Shown here one piece after another: positions 20,246 to 32,331 of a DNA stretch of 64,000 nt (positions are counted from its first letter, which is position 1; every line of letters starts with the position of its first letter). Source of the stretch: Calonectria ilicicola (Eukaryota; Ascomycota; Sordariomycetes; Hypocreales; Nectriaceae); the NCBI GenBank assembly GCA_020809705.1, contig CP085830.1, forward strand, positions 4,030,001 to 4,094,000, written 5' to 3'. A model generated the notes under the pieces. That model was not told the DNA's origin. It searched no databases and saw only the letters and a program-made list of their open reading frames with translations. Made by a program: the position numbers and the translations under genes.

Positions 20246-23200
20246 ACGGGGAGAGGATTGGATGCAGACTGGCGAAGAAAGGGAACGTTGCATGGAAATC
20301 ATAGTGCGCCCATCGACAGACGTCGAAATCGCAGTCGCTCAGCTCCGGTGGCAGCTCTCGCCGAGAAGCTGCTCACGAGCCTTCTGGGGCGACTACTTGA
20401 AGCTCGACGGCGGAGTTAAGAAAAGAGGCCGGCGCACTCGAGGCGGTTCGGTTCACGAAGCGGTTGGTGAGGACTCCCGCAGTTTCGAGAAAACCAGAAG
20501 AAAATAGCCAGGCGGATCGTTCCACGGTCGACGCGAGGCGATATGTGCGAGAGTTTTGTCGTGGAGGTTTTGTGGGAGGTTGGTGCTGGGCCAGCTAGCA
20601 CGATGACGGTTTAACAGGACGGACGCTATTGATGGTGTTGTTGGCCCCGGTGGGGTAGGTAAGGTTGGGTTGGGTTGAGGAGCACGGTCTAGTCGACGCC
20701 TCGTTCGGGAGGAGAGGGACGTCGCAAATCAGGTGGGCGAGGTGAGGGGGAGAAAGTATGGTTAGAGGGCGGGACTTTTTTTTCTCCTCTTGGAGGGGTA
20801 ACGGAAGCAGAATGAGGAGAGAAAAAAAAATTGGAAGGGAAAAGTTGGTGCCGAGAGAGAAGAGGAGAGAAGAAACAATCCAAATACTGGAGCAGCAACA
20901 CACACAGAGGCGGCTTATTAGAGCGAGTAGAGGTAGAGAGGTACGGTACCTACATAAGGCAAAGTAAAAAAAAAGGACGGGGGTGGGAGGGATTGGGGAT
21001 AGACTGGGGGATGCGAGTTAAAGCTAATACCACGTCCACCCGGATACATGAGGGAGGGACCTTTACAGCTGGCAACGTCCCAGCTCCTACGTCAAGCCCA
21101 TTTCACACCCGCCGACTCGCTCGCGTCAAGACAGCAGATCCCGGTCGCTGAGGAACCATGCCATGCGATAGGATGGGGGATGCGATCGCTGGTCTTGGGA
21201 TGACGGACAGGCGTAAGCTACAGACCGTCAGAGGGAGAGTCCGTCCATCTGGGTTGCCATGGTGGAGAGCGAATGGTGGGGAGCAGATGGTGGAGAGCCG
21301 GTGGATGGCCACCGCAGTGCAGTACAGCGCAGCAGCGCACAGCGCACCACAGCAGGGAGAGAGCATCGGCAGGCACTGGCAGGGATACCCTCATGGCGGT
21401 GCGCTTCGAAGGGGGTGGTGGGGGGTACCTGTAGCCTAGGTAGGGCGAGGAGGGCGAGGGCGAGGGCGAAGGCCGCGACGACGACAAGTCCCAAGCCGCC
21501 GAGGACGCATGTACCTACAGTAGGCCGGCCATAGCCTACATTGGTGTAGACAGAGTACAGCGCACCGGGTTGAAAAAGGGCGGCGACTGCTGTGACCGCT
21601 CCGTGACCGCTGACCACTTGACACAGTACCTCCTCACATGTGCCATCAGCAGTAGCGGCTCTCACGGCGGCGGCGAACATTGGCCTCGTTATGGGGTGGC
21701 GTTTGGCGCTGGCGTCCTGGAGGAGGCGGGAGCGGAGCGGGCTGGGGCGGCGCGCCGGCAACTGGTGTGCGAGTCCTGTCGGGTCATCAGCGCGCTAAAC
21801 CGCCTTGGGGGGAGGCGAGGGTAGCCACCTCACACGCCTCACACTTTTCCGCTGCCAAACACCTCACACGCCTCGTCTGAGGGGATCATGGACGAGTAAC
21901 AGGAACGGCATGGGCGCGGTGGACCAGGCCGGCCATGCGGCAATGCGCGTGCAGCAAACCAAGTTTTTTTTTTTTCCCTCTCTCTCCGTATGTTCGGCTC
22001 CCTTGCAGACATCTCCTCTCGGTACCTGAAAGCCCCATGTGCCATTTGCACATGTGCTTGCTTCTTCTCTCTCCTCTTTCAATCCCACAAGCCCGCAGTT
22101 CTTGTCCCCTCTGACCCTTGTACGTCGGGTGCAGTTTTCTTTGCTTATTCTCTTAGTTACAGTAGTTGGGCTTCTGTCTCCAAGCTAGACAAGGCAAAAA
22201 AAAGAAAAGGAAAAAAAAAGAACCACAGCCTAGATCTCCCGAAGGCCATGACGCAAACCGGGTTTTTTTCCCATTCCCACTAACGCAACGTTGGGCTTGC
22301 TGGGCGCCCGGACTGGGCTGAGCTATCTGCTCGAAACCTGTGCTGATGAGCTGTACAATCTATTATACCCAATCCAGCCCGCTCGGTCTTTTTTTCCTTT
22401 GCTCTCGCACTGTCTTTGCCGTCATGTCTAATCAATATTGATGAGCTGTTCCTGCTAGTGCCCTATCTAGGCAATTACACGCTGCAGCGCCGGGCTCGCC
22501 TCTGGCTTGGGCCATGTGCTGTGCCGTGCTTCGCCGCGTTGAGTTGTGATTCAAGCACTAAAAAAGCACATGAGCCTGTTGCTCATGCCATGCAAATAAA
22601 ATGCAAATCGGCAGCAAGGTACAGACACACAGACATACAGTACACACGCACACAATTGTAGAGTAAAATAAAAATTGGAGCGGTTCACTTGCGGGAAAAG
22701 CCACAAGAAGCACAATACCAGGGACTTCCCTGCGGTGCTGCGTACTTAATTGCCTATGTAGGTGCGGTTGTGGGAGAATGAACCAGGACCTGGGGCTGAT
22801 GTAGCCAATTCAATCATGTATGAAGTGCATATAACCGCCGCCTCTGTGTGAATCCTCCCGCGCCAAAGTTGACCGCTTTCCGGTCCTTCGGTTCCAGGAA
22901 CGAAATTAAAGAAAACTAAGAGGGTCGTTATGTGCCTCATAGGTGTTCTTTTTTAATCCAGAATGACGGTTACGAAGCACTGACTGAGAAGGGATCTACC
23001 TCTCGACACGTTGTGCGGAGGGCTGGGTGGCAACGACCCAAAAAGTTGCGATGAACAGTGCTCGTTTCTGACGTGCAGACGAGCCGGTACAGGTACAAGT
23101 CCCTACACCGACTTGATGCCATATGTATGTCTTCCCACCCGCAGAACCTCTGATCCCTCCTGCGTCTTTGCTGCAGAAGAAACCAGGCAGAAGCCTGTTG

Positions 23201-26200
23201 ATCAGTTTCTCGCGTCGGAACAAAAAAGAATAACAAAAGGGCCTCGGTGACAAACCGAATGTGCCTCGGTGTGCCTGCGCGACATCCAACCAAGTCTACA
23301 AGAGCGCAAATCGCCCAAGCATTGGACGCTAGATTGCTCACTTACAGCCTGTAGAAGCCCCCTGTGCAACACACCCAATGAGTTCCCTTCCTCCTTCAGT
23401 CAGCCAGGAGACACTCAACCTGTCCCAAACAGGAAATCCCAGAGCAGCAAAGGAAAAGAAGAAAAAAGAGACAAAGAGGCCAAGGTGTAATGTAGACACA
23501 GTTACAACGACTGGCATCCGGCATTTTCTGTGACATTCTGCAAGTTCGGGCGTGCGTTGTCATTGCATTCTCCGCCGGCCAGTCCAAAGGACCGACTGTT
23601 CACTCGCGAAGCCCACACCCCTACCCGAGCCCCTCCCCTCCCTGAGTCGCGACGGACCAGCCATGGTTGTCCACGCAGCGCAAAAGGTAAGAACAAGAAC
23701 AAGAACAAGAGCAGGACAATTCGACAGGACAGGACGAGGGAGGCGCAAAATGCATGCAGATCCGCATTCGTGCATGTCTTCCGTCCCGTTTGTGATCCTT
23801 TGCTCATCAAACCCGCGGCGCGCACCCCCATCCCTCCCCCTCCTACTCCTACTCCTCCCCTCTCCTGGTGGTGGCAAAGGGTTCGGCGCTTGCGTGCAGC
23901 TGTAGTTGACGACGCAGATACGAATGAAGGCGCGCATATAGCCCCCATCTCTCACTCGCCCTCCCACATACACGAGTTCGCCGTCGTCTACAACCCAAAG
24001 ACGGGATAACTTGTCATATCGGTAAACATGGGAGATCCCAACCGCAACACCTACGGCTGCAACTCGATCGATTCTAGCTCCTCAGCTCCAGACTACGGAG
24101 CCAACTAACCCTCAATCAACTCGCCTGGCCCCTCCCCCTCTCCCTCCCCCTCCTCGTCGCTCGTCCCAGAGGCCACTCCCACCCCGCCAGCCAATCTCCA
24201 TCGTCCACGCCATCCAGGTCTCCCCCATCTGCGAGCGAGAAACATGTGCGCGCGGGCGTCTGAGTGTGTGCGTGTGTCTATCTGTCGTCGTTTGCCAACG
24301 CACCACACACCACAAGTGCCCCAGGGCCCAATCATGCACCTCACCGTCTCCACCCTGCGCTGCATCGCGTCCTCTGCGCCAATCACGCCCTGCCAGGACA
24401 ACCGTTCCCCTGCCCCCCTTACCTTGGACTGTCAGATGGTACAGAGAATGAGAGAATATTGCGAAGAGTGTAACAAAGGAAGCATATTGGCAGTGCGAGG
24501 GGGGAGCAGCAGGAAAAAAAAAAGGTGCAATAGTCGCTGGCGCCATGCGCAGCCATTCGCTCACCCCGTCACCGACAAAGACTCACGACTACCGCCGGGC
24601 CCCGGCTTGGCCGACCCCGGCAGGGATTGGGCTGCGGCTGCTTTCTTTGCCATCTGAATCGACTCGTCGCCCAGCCATCCCCCTTGCCAGCGCGACGTCA
24701 CATCTTGTATGTGTGTACGGAGGGAGTATGTGTGTGTATGTGTATGTGTATGTGTGTGTGTATGTGTATGTGTACGTGTGTATGCTGTGCTCTTGTGCTA
24801 ATGTCCTGCAGCATCTCAGTCAAAAAAGTTGCCTCTCACTCGACCTGCCCCTGCCATGCCGGCCCATCCCTGTGTCTCTCGGTCGTAGTCTGTAGCACCA
24901 GGTCCCAAGTCTCGGGTGAGCCGCCCGCCCGGTGCGTTGGCTCTCGGTCCCCACGCTCCCCCGGTCCACCGCCGGCCCACCTCCGTCCCAACAGTTCACC
25001 ACGGGCTTTCGTCCTGCCTCTGCTCTAGGGAGCCCCTCTAGGCTTGCCGCCATGCGGCCTTGCTTAGGAAACTCGTGCCCAAAATAAGCACAGAGCACTC
25101 ATGACATTGCAGGTCTGGGAGAAGCCAAGCATGATTCATGGGGTCGGCCCCTCTTCCCCCAGAGCCACTCTTGCATCTCCTCTTTGAGCTTCGCACAGCT
25201 TTGACAGGAATGAAGCATGCACGTCAGCCTCCTCTCTTCTCCTCCTCCATATCACGGCTCCAGGCATCCGGCATCTAGAATCCAGAATAGAGTCATACTT
25301 GCTTCTCAGGCGAAAAAGCACATCGTGGCCGTTGTCGTGTCAATTGTGAGTGTCGTGGCTGCATCTCAGGCCGTTTCTACCCTGCTTATACATCTGCGAG
25401 CTCGTGGCACGTACATAGTACTTGCTTCGCACAGCCAGCACAAAAGAGCAACAGTCAGGCAAACGACAAATGATGGGAAAAAGAAAACATGTGCAACCAC
25501 CTACGTCGGGTTGCATAAGAGTCACCACTGTGCGTAGATAGGTCGCAGTTGTGAGTTCACAACGTGTCCGTCATCCCAACTTGCACATCAGGCCTCCCTC
25601 GTCTTATGGCTGGTGTCTTGCAAATTCCTTCGATTCTGCGGGCAACGATTCGCTCCCGTCATTCGGATGATCTATCACGGGTGGCCCTGGTCAAGAACCC
25701 GTGTTCTCCATCGCTTGTGGTCGTTGATTGTTGTGCGTTGGCTAGCGCACGGCTCGTCCTCCAGTCCGGGTCCCTTAGCACCTTGGTCTACCCATCCTCC
25801 CAGTATCCATGTTCTACCTCCTCCCTGGATCGACCCTGCCACACGGTTTGCCCTCATTGAGTCGTGTTGCTTTCTCGGGTCGTGTCCTACTGGTCAACCC
25901 CCCTTGAACCGACAAGGACCAGTTCGTTCTTCTAGAACCATGCACCATGAGCCCCCTTGCTCGCTCGCAACCTAGTTGGGCATAGGGAAAACGGCCATTG
26001 ACGAATCCCTCGGTGTAGGCAAGGTTCACCACGGTAATCACATGAAAAGAAGATAAACAAATAAACAAGATGCGCAAATCAAACATGACCCCCCAAGTTT
26101 CATCACTAACAATCATGCCGGTCTATTATTATCGAGCTTTGTAATTCGCCCCCCCCCCTATGTTTTTGTCTGATGCCAGCATGTCGATATATCAAGCATT

Positions 26201-26527
26201 AACCGTGGAGAAGACCCAGACATACATGGTGCTACGACATGTCACTTACACGTATCGCTCAGCCACTAGCTCAATCACATATCACAGGACTTTTCTTCTT
26301 TGAACATTGAATAGACACGTATATTCGTTGATACATAAAACCGAGATGAAGCATGTTACGCTTCGCAACAACCATGGGTATAATACATCCGCTATCCGAC
26401 CTGACCGTGACCGATTCCCCGATGGGCATGCTAAACACTTTGTTTATGCATCACCCCTAAATAAGCATTATGCTCCTACATATCCCCTTTTTTGAATGGT
26501 ATAATCCCTTGCCCAATGAAAAAGTTA
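20246..26527. other. Long non-coding stretch (6.3 kb)
   Basis: The largest gap in the window. The left part carries GA-rich runs (20750-20900) and the presumed promoter of the large gene. The centre has GC-rich sequence with overlapping spurious frames, including a TTG-initiated 177-codon frame at 21228-21761. A GT/TA microsatellite lies at 24706-24784. The right end is the HapX 3' flank. No protein domain, tRNA or rRNA was recognised. A long non-coding transcript is possible but unsupported by sequence. Confidence 0.5.
24706..24784. repeat. GT/ATGT microsatellite
   Basis: Interrupted run of TGTATG and TGTGTG units. Confidence 0.9.
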
Positions 26528-28378
26528 CTAGATTCCCCGCCCGAATCGAACATCAAAGTCCTTGAGGACACTCATGATGCTCGCTGCCTCTACTTCGATA
26601 GGCATCATTGCACCCGGCGGCTGAGGTCGGGCACCGGCTCTTGGGGTTGCCTTGAGCTTGGGCAACCACGAGCCGATATCATCAGCCGCCTTGGAAAAAT
26701 TCCGATGGCTTGATAGTGTCTGGTACGCTTCCGCGCAGCTGAGGCCGAGACTAGGTAGACTGGGCAGAGAAATCTTCTCCTTCTTAGGACCGGCCTTGCA
26801 GCAGCCGCCGTCAGCGCCCTTGCCACCACAACAGCCACCCGCAGGACCGCCGCCCTTGCGGTCAAAGTTGGCTGCCATCAGGCGACAGAATAGACCAGAC
26901 TTGGGATCAGCTTGGCACTGAGCACAGGATCCAGGTCCATTGGGGCCGCAACCTCGACCTTGGGATGACTGGTTGCGAGGTTGCGTCCGGCGAGGCAGCT
27001 TAACTGCACCGTCGGCCGTCATCTCCATGGCTATGGTTGGAGGTACAGCATCAGTTTCTGAGGGAGGGGGGGTCTGAACTTGGTGGGAAATAGGGGGTAG
27101 AGTATCGTTGGGGGTCATGGCTGGAGTCGCCAGTGAAGTATCCGCGCAGACGCAGTATGTACCATCCTTGCAGAATCCACAGCCATCCTTGAAAGCCATG
27201 GCATCAAGGGATGGGACTTGGGAGACAGAAGATGGGGTAGAGTATTGGGACTCCTGTGGAGCAACAGCATTAGTCTTGCGTGAAAACATTGCCGTGTAGT
27301 CAGTTTCGACCTCGTCATGGACGGGGCTAGGCCGGTGACGCTTCTCGATCGACATATTCGCCGAGGGAGAAGCTGGACGTTTTAGTTCTTGGCTATGCTT
27401 AAGAGCCTCCGTCACCTCGTCGAGGCAACGACAAGTTGCACTCGGACCGCACTTGCCGCAGCCGTTGGCCGCGGTGGCTATCACCTCCTCGGCACAAGCA
27501 CAGTGCCCGTTTGGGGAACAGTTGCCACAGGTGAGGCCCTCTGAGGCATCGTTTGATGAGCCCATGTCGAGGGTATCAGGAGGAGAAATTATTTGAGAGA
27601 TGGAAAAGGTGGCCTGGCTGTGGTGCCTTTCAACTGGACGTCCATCGGGCAGGCTGTGTCTTGATCCCTGACTGGTAGGGCTTTGGAGGCTCTCAAACGG
27701 GGGTTGAGACGTGCTCATGTGGCGGGACTGGTATCCAGAATGAAAAAGACCCTCATCAAGACGACGCTTGAGCGTCTCTGCCTCGGTTTCGACACGGATG
27801 CGATCTTGGCGCTCCCGGTCTAGCATGTTTTCCAGCAACATGCAACGCGAGCGGAAAGACTGGACATCCAACTCGAGTTCGTGAATCTTATCCTTGAGTT
27901 CAACCTCATTCTTATCATGGACTTCACGTTGCTGGTCAAGCTGCTCCTCCAACTCTCCGACCCGAGCAGCTCTGCGCTCCCGAAAGGCCCGTTGAGCTGC
28001 GCGGTTTTGAGCCTTTCTCTTAGTAGGGGGTGTATCGGTGGCCGGCTTCCTGCCAGGTTTGGGCCTAGGAGGGATGACCCATTCCTTAGAGGTCATGGAA
28101 ACCTTTGGGGCCTCCGGCGGCGCCGGGTTGGGGCTGATTACAGACGACATGGCCATCTTGTTAATGGACGGAAGTGCAGTGCGTGATTGAGGTTGCACGG
28201 GTGGAGGTGGCTTCGCACTCGGTTTAATGGAGAGTGGAACTCGGTGTGTGGCGCCAGGTGTGGCTGGTGTGACGGGACTGGGGGCGGCAGAGATGGCTCG
28301 CCCGGCAGATTTGGAACCAGCAGCAGTATCAACGACAGGTTGAGGAGACGGTGCGATGGAAGCGGGAGTGCTTGCCAT
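26528..28378 (-). CDS. hapX: HapX, iron-responsive bZIP regulator
   Basis: HapX binds the CCAAT-binding complex and represses iron-consuming pathways when iron is scarce, activating siderophore functions; with excess iron it supports detoxification. The single-exon frame gives 616 residues from ATG 28378. Visible in order: the Hap4-like CBC-contact motif SKEWVIPPRPKPGRKP (~97-112), bZIP basic region KRKAQNRAAQRAFRERRAAR (~120-139) and coiled coil (~140-210), then four cysteine-rich motifs: CGNCSPNGHCAC (~284), CGKCGPSATCRC (~307), CGFCKDGTYCVC (~400) and CGPNGPGSCAQC (~477). A Gly/Cys stretch with two CC pairs follows (~516-527), and the conserved end SVLKDFDVRFGRG. The four motifs are the iron/Fe-S sensing elements known for this family. 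Identification is firm. Confidence 0.95.
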   Translation of the reverse strand: MASTPASIAPSPQPVVDTAAGSKSAGRAISAAPSPVTPATPGATHRVPLSIKPSAKPPPPVQPQSRTALPSINKMAMSSVISPNPAPPEAPKVSMTSKEWVIPPRPKPGRKPATDTPPTKRKAQNRAAQRAFRERRAARVGELEEQLDQQREVHDKNEVELKDKIHELELDVQSFRSRCMLLENMLDRERQDRIRVETEAETLKRRLDEGLFHSGYQSRHMSTSQPPFESLQSPTSQGSRHSLPDGRPVERHHSQATFSISQIISPPDTLDMGSSNDASEGLTCGNCSPNGHCACAEEVIATAANGCGKCGPSATCRCLDEVTEALKHSQELKRPASPSANMSIEKRHRPSPVHDEVETDYTAMFSRKTNAVAPQESQYSTPSSVSQVPSLDAMAFKDGCGFCKDGTYCVCADTSLATPAMTPNDTLPPISHQVQTPPPSETDAVPPTIAMEMTADGAVKLPRRTQPRNQSSQGRGCGPNGPGSCAQCQADPKSGLFCRLMAANFDRKGGGPAGGCCGGKGADGGCCKAGPKKEKISLPSLPSLGLSCAEAYQTLSSHRNFSKAADDIGSWLPKLKATPRAGARPQPPGAMMPIEVEAASIMSVLKDFDVRFGRGI

Positions 28379-28965
28379 TATTTCCAAAGGGGGAAGACGA
28401 AGTCGTCAACGAACTGCTTGTATGTGTGGCGATGCTTGTGGGTCTCGGATGATTGGTCGGCGCAGGTGCGGCCAATAGCGACCTCGGAGCTCCGAGACGG
28501 GAAATTTAGGTGAGGTTAGGTGAGCGTTGACTGCTGCAGACACCCGCCTTGACAACACCAAATTTTTTTTTATAGATGTGTAGTATTCGATCGATTCGCT
28601 CGGCAGGAAGAGTCAGCATGCAGGCTGAGGGATCGTCGGCGAGGGAGGGCTGGGCGCAAGCGTTGCGACCAACAGAAGGGGATTGAAGCGAGGGTCAGTC
28701 GTCGGCCAGGAGCCTCGGGGAAAACAGCGACAAGGCTGGCGAGCCCATCCGCGTTCGCAAGACGACAGCGAGGAAATGAGGCAAATCGCGGCGCGACAGA
28801 TGTCGTCAATGGACAGGCAGATCAAGAAGAGGGGGAGGGGAAGCGAAAAGAGGTTGTGGAAAAAACAAGAGGCGTGGGGGGGAAATGCACTTAAGAGTCC
28901 TCCGACCGCAACCGACGACTGACAAGCTAGTGGCCCGACCAAAGACGATGGTGGAGAAAGATCCT

Positions 28966-28988
28966 GATTGATAAGATTCGATTGATAA
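28966..28988 (+). promoter_or_regulatory. Paired GATTGATAA elements upstream of hapX
   Basis: Two identical GATTGATAA words start 14 bp apart, about 590-610 bp upstream of the hapX ATG. In other ascomycetes the GATA factor SreA represses hapX in iron-replete cells through GATA sites. These match only the GATAA core, not the full ATCWGATAA consensus, so a role is inference. Confidence 0.35.
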
Positions 28989-30667
28989 AATAAACAGTGC
29001 TGGCGCCTTTTTGCACTACTGTATGCGCCCCAGTCGACCCCAGCAGTTTTAAGCCAATTCGCGGGTCGAGCTTTTGAGACACCCAAAAGCGGCTCCTGTT
29101 GATCTCACATCTCAGGGCGTTTTGCTCTCAAACTGGGTCGGCACAAAAAGTCTAATGGCTCATGTTTTTCCCTTATTAACTTTGCATGATTCCCTTTGAA
29201 AATTTTGGGTTTATGTGTTCCTCGCACTGGAGGGCTTGGCGAATGTTACTGTACGAATCTACGGCTACATGCCCGCCTTGCATCCCGAATTGCCATGCCC
29301 AACTCCCGCATTGTCGATCCAAAAGCCCGCCGCAATCGCCGCTCCGATATTTCTTAACCCAGAACCCAGCATCACAGTGCGGGAGGCTGCCCCCACCCCC
29401 TTCGTCCACATTGCGTACCAATGTCAGTGGGCGACACCCACCAACCCACTGGAGCCCACATTCTGCGAGCATCCCGTCCGTTGTCGCATGCCGGCCTTGT
29501 CCAGTACCCCAACAAGCACGAGGGTTTTTGGATCTTGATTTGAGTTGACAGCCGACACATCAGCCGATAACGCAGTCAGTGTAGCATCAATGAACATCCC
29601 AATGGATGCTCATACAGTATGCGACGAACGATTTATTCACAAGCCAGAGAGGGAGAAGAGAGGCTTGTTGTCTCGACTCGCGTCACACGCTCTTACATCC
29701 ACACTAGTTCTCCCCCTGTTCTTCCTTCGTACTCGTACACCCTTGGCCGACGCCTTCTGGATGTCGGCAGCAGGTAAACGCTACCCGGAACAGTACATTC
29801 CATATACCAGGAAACGGATAAATGGTCTGGGGAGACAGAGGTCTATCAGCGGCGTGTCTAACCTAATCCACCTGCCAAGGGCCCGGCCAGGCAGATTCAG
29901 CTACCGAACAAAGCGATGGCCATAATGGCCTCCCACGTCCTTCTGATTCTCTTTTCTCTTTCCCCCCACGCTTCCCCATAAAAAAAACGTACGGGGCAAA
30001 GAACAACGACCTCAGAGGGTGGTTCTCACACCGGCAAAGCCCTGGGACTCTTACGGTTGGCCCTGTAAGAATAATGCTTTACCAAGTCCTCCCACTCGTC
30101 CGCCGTGGCACCCTCGCGTGGGAAAAGCCACCGGCGTTCGTCGGAACCAAGCGCGGGTCGGCCTCATCAGCCAATGTTTCCAGGATGCTGAGTGGGAGCA
30201 TGTCAAAAAACCCGGGGGAGACCCCCAAATTCAGATTATCTGGATAATCATGGCGTAAATCGTGTGGGCAGAGGCTGTGCTCCCATCCCATATGGCCAAG
30301 ATCTCGGGTCTCCGACTTCGCTCCTGCACCCTGCTTGGGTTGTGTTTGCAATGCAGCCTGCGTGGTTTGGCAGATCCCACCGTGTTGAGAAAATTGTAAC
30401 AGTGCGCAAACTGCCAGGGATCGACTGGGCGTGGGTGACTTGGGCTCAGCTCAGACGCTTTGCCGGAACGCTGAGAGGCCGGTCGTACGAGCCCCCAGCA
30501 TACCTCCTCCCAGCCTCATCCCTGGCGGATCCAAATACCAGGGCATAAAAACGCGACACTGACTGGTGGATGGCAGGTGGTTCCTTCAAAACTTGATGTC
30601 ACGCTGAAACTGGGCCGGCCCGAGCTCTTCGCACTACGATTTTAATCCGGCGGTGATGATCAGACGG

Positions 30668-30676
30668 ATCTGATAA
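30668..30676 (+). promoter_or_regulatory. ATCTGATAA, full SreA-type consensus
   Basis: An exact match to the ATCWGATAA consensus reported for fungal iron GATA repressors. It lies 2.3 kb upstream of hapX and 1.7 kb upstream of COG2, so its target is unclear and chance occurrence is possible. Confidence 0.25.
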
Positions 30677-32331
30677 TTTTTCGATCCATGAGCTGTAATT
30701 GTATGAAAAATTTTACGCCCACACTGGCCCATGGGTACGACGATGCATGACGTGCCTTTGCAGTTAACTACAGACATACTGACCGACATCCGATACCGAA
30801 TATATACACCAACCAAAGGTGCATGTCATCCCCGGGCCTGCTATGGCCTGCGACGGACTGCTGCCGTTAGCCAAGGAGCTTCAACTAAACTTCTTAAAAT
30901 AGCAAAAAAGACGTTTATCAGGACGACATTTTTTCCCAAACCAACTCTTCATCATCGCCCAGACGCTGCACAATATTTTTTTTGCCACCCTGGGCAAACC
31001 CTGGTCGCATTTTTGGCCTTTGTCTCTTCAACCACTCACTTCATTGCCGCTTTCGTGTCCGCTTACCGCGCCCTCGTGAGCTGCCATTGACCCCCATGCT
31101 GGAGCTCCCACTCTAGCTCCAGCTCCACCCACTAATAAAGCCCTGACTATTCCACCGAATGTCCGGTAGCCAACAAGCCAATGAAAACGAGCTCTCCCGA
31201 AGTGACCCTCCAATAGTCCGCCCTCGGAATTATTTTCCAAGGGCGGATTTGTCCTCGGGTCGGCCGCTGAGGGTCGAGATTCCAGACAGTTACGTCGCCA
31301 TCTCTTGTGACGACGTTTGCTACTCACGGTGGAACGCCTAATACCACGCCAAGACAATAATCGCTTGACAAGTAGCGCTATTCGGAACTGGTACGGAATT
31401 GTGTCGCACTTCTTCTCACCAGACCATCTACGAACGTAACATTATATTTGAATTGGTGCCGGCTCACTTCGAATGGCTCATGGGGGCTGCCCAGCTTCTT
31501 GCGCATCAATGCTCACCAGAGTCAGCAAAGGATGACCATGAGCCAGCAAGCTGCCTACCTCTACACCGCTATTAACAAACCTGGCAAAAGAATTGAAGAA
31601 TTTGTAGGTCAACATCGACAAAACCCACTCCGCTACGAGCCGAGCCTCAGCGGCTAGGATTATGATCGATTTATGCCAAAGTAAACTTGAAATCATCTTG
31701 TAATGACAGGATTAACTGAAATCACTCATGAGATGAACAAGATCAATGTTGCGTAGGCGTCTAGGTGAGCTTGCCAGCTGTTTTCACTCAAGCATACTTG
31801 TGTAAGCGACAAACAAGTCTCTATTTATTGATTTTGGACATCTTTCATGTTTATGAATGGGCATAAAATAAACATATACATATTCTCCGCGAATTTCCAT
31901 TTTTTCTATTTCATGACGCACCTCAATTGAATCCAAATTGGCGTGCATCGTCCTTGGCGATATACTTCCCCCTGAGAGATTGCCGGTGGTCTGGGAAAAA
32001 AGGCCCCACCATGACGAGACTACGGCGCGCTAAACGAGCACCGTGGCAGAAACGACGAGGCTTCCACATCAGCTCTTTGATACCTGACGACAACGTCATA
32101 CCAATCCCAACGCAGCGAGCTTCCGCCGAATCCCTCCTAGTTCTCTATCCTCGAAAAAACGAATCCCCTTATTGGTGCAATAACAAGCTATTCCGCATGA
32201 GGCTGTGTTTCAACGAGAGTTTGAATATTCTCTAGCTGCGCTCTCCAACACATCACCAGAGCTCACATTGCCCTCTGGCAATCGATATCGCAACTCCATT
32301 GCAAGTCTCACCTACGAGACGCTCTTACGCA

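Larger units (their letters stand above)
28379..32331. other. Intergenic between hapX and COG2
   Basis: Four kilobases without a supported gene, holding the promoters of hapX (left) and COG2 (right). The hapX side carries a paired GATAA element at 28966-28988. Open frames at 29545-29925 (no ATG) and 30731-31090 (ATG, 119 codons) show no domain. Confidence 0.5.

Noticed and set aside
21228..21761. 177-codon minus-strand frame with a hydrophobic stretch
   Set aside because: Begins with TTG, not ATG, lies in GC-rich DNA with overlapping frames on the other strand, and matches no family I know.
30731..31090. 119-codon plus-strand frame with ATG
   Set aside because: No recognisable domain or supporting splice structure; could be real but cannot be supported.
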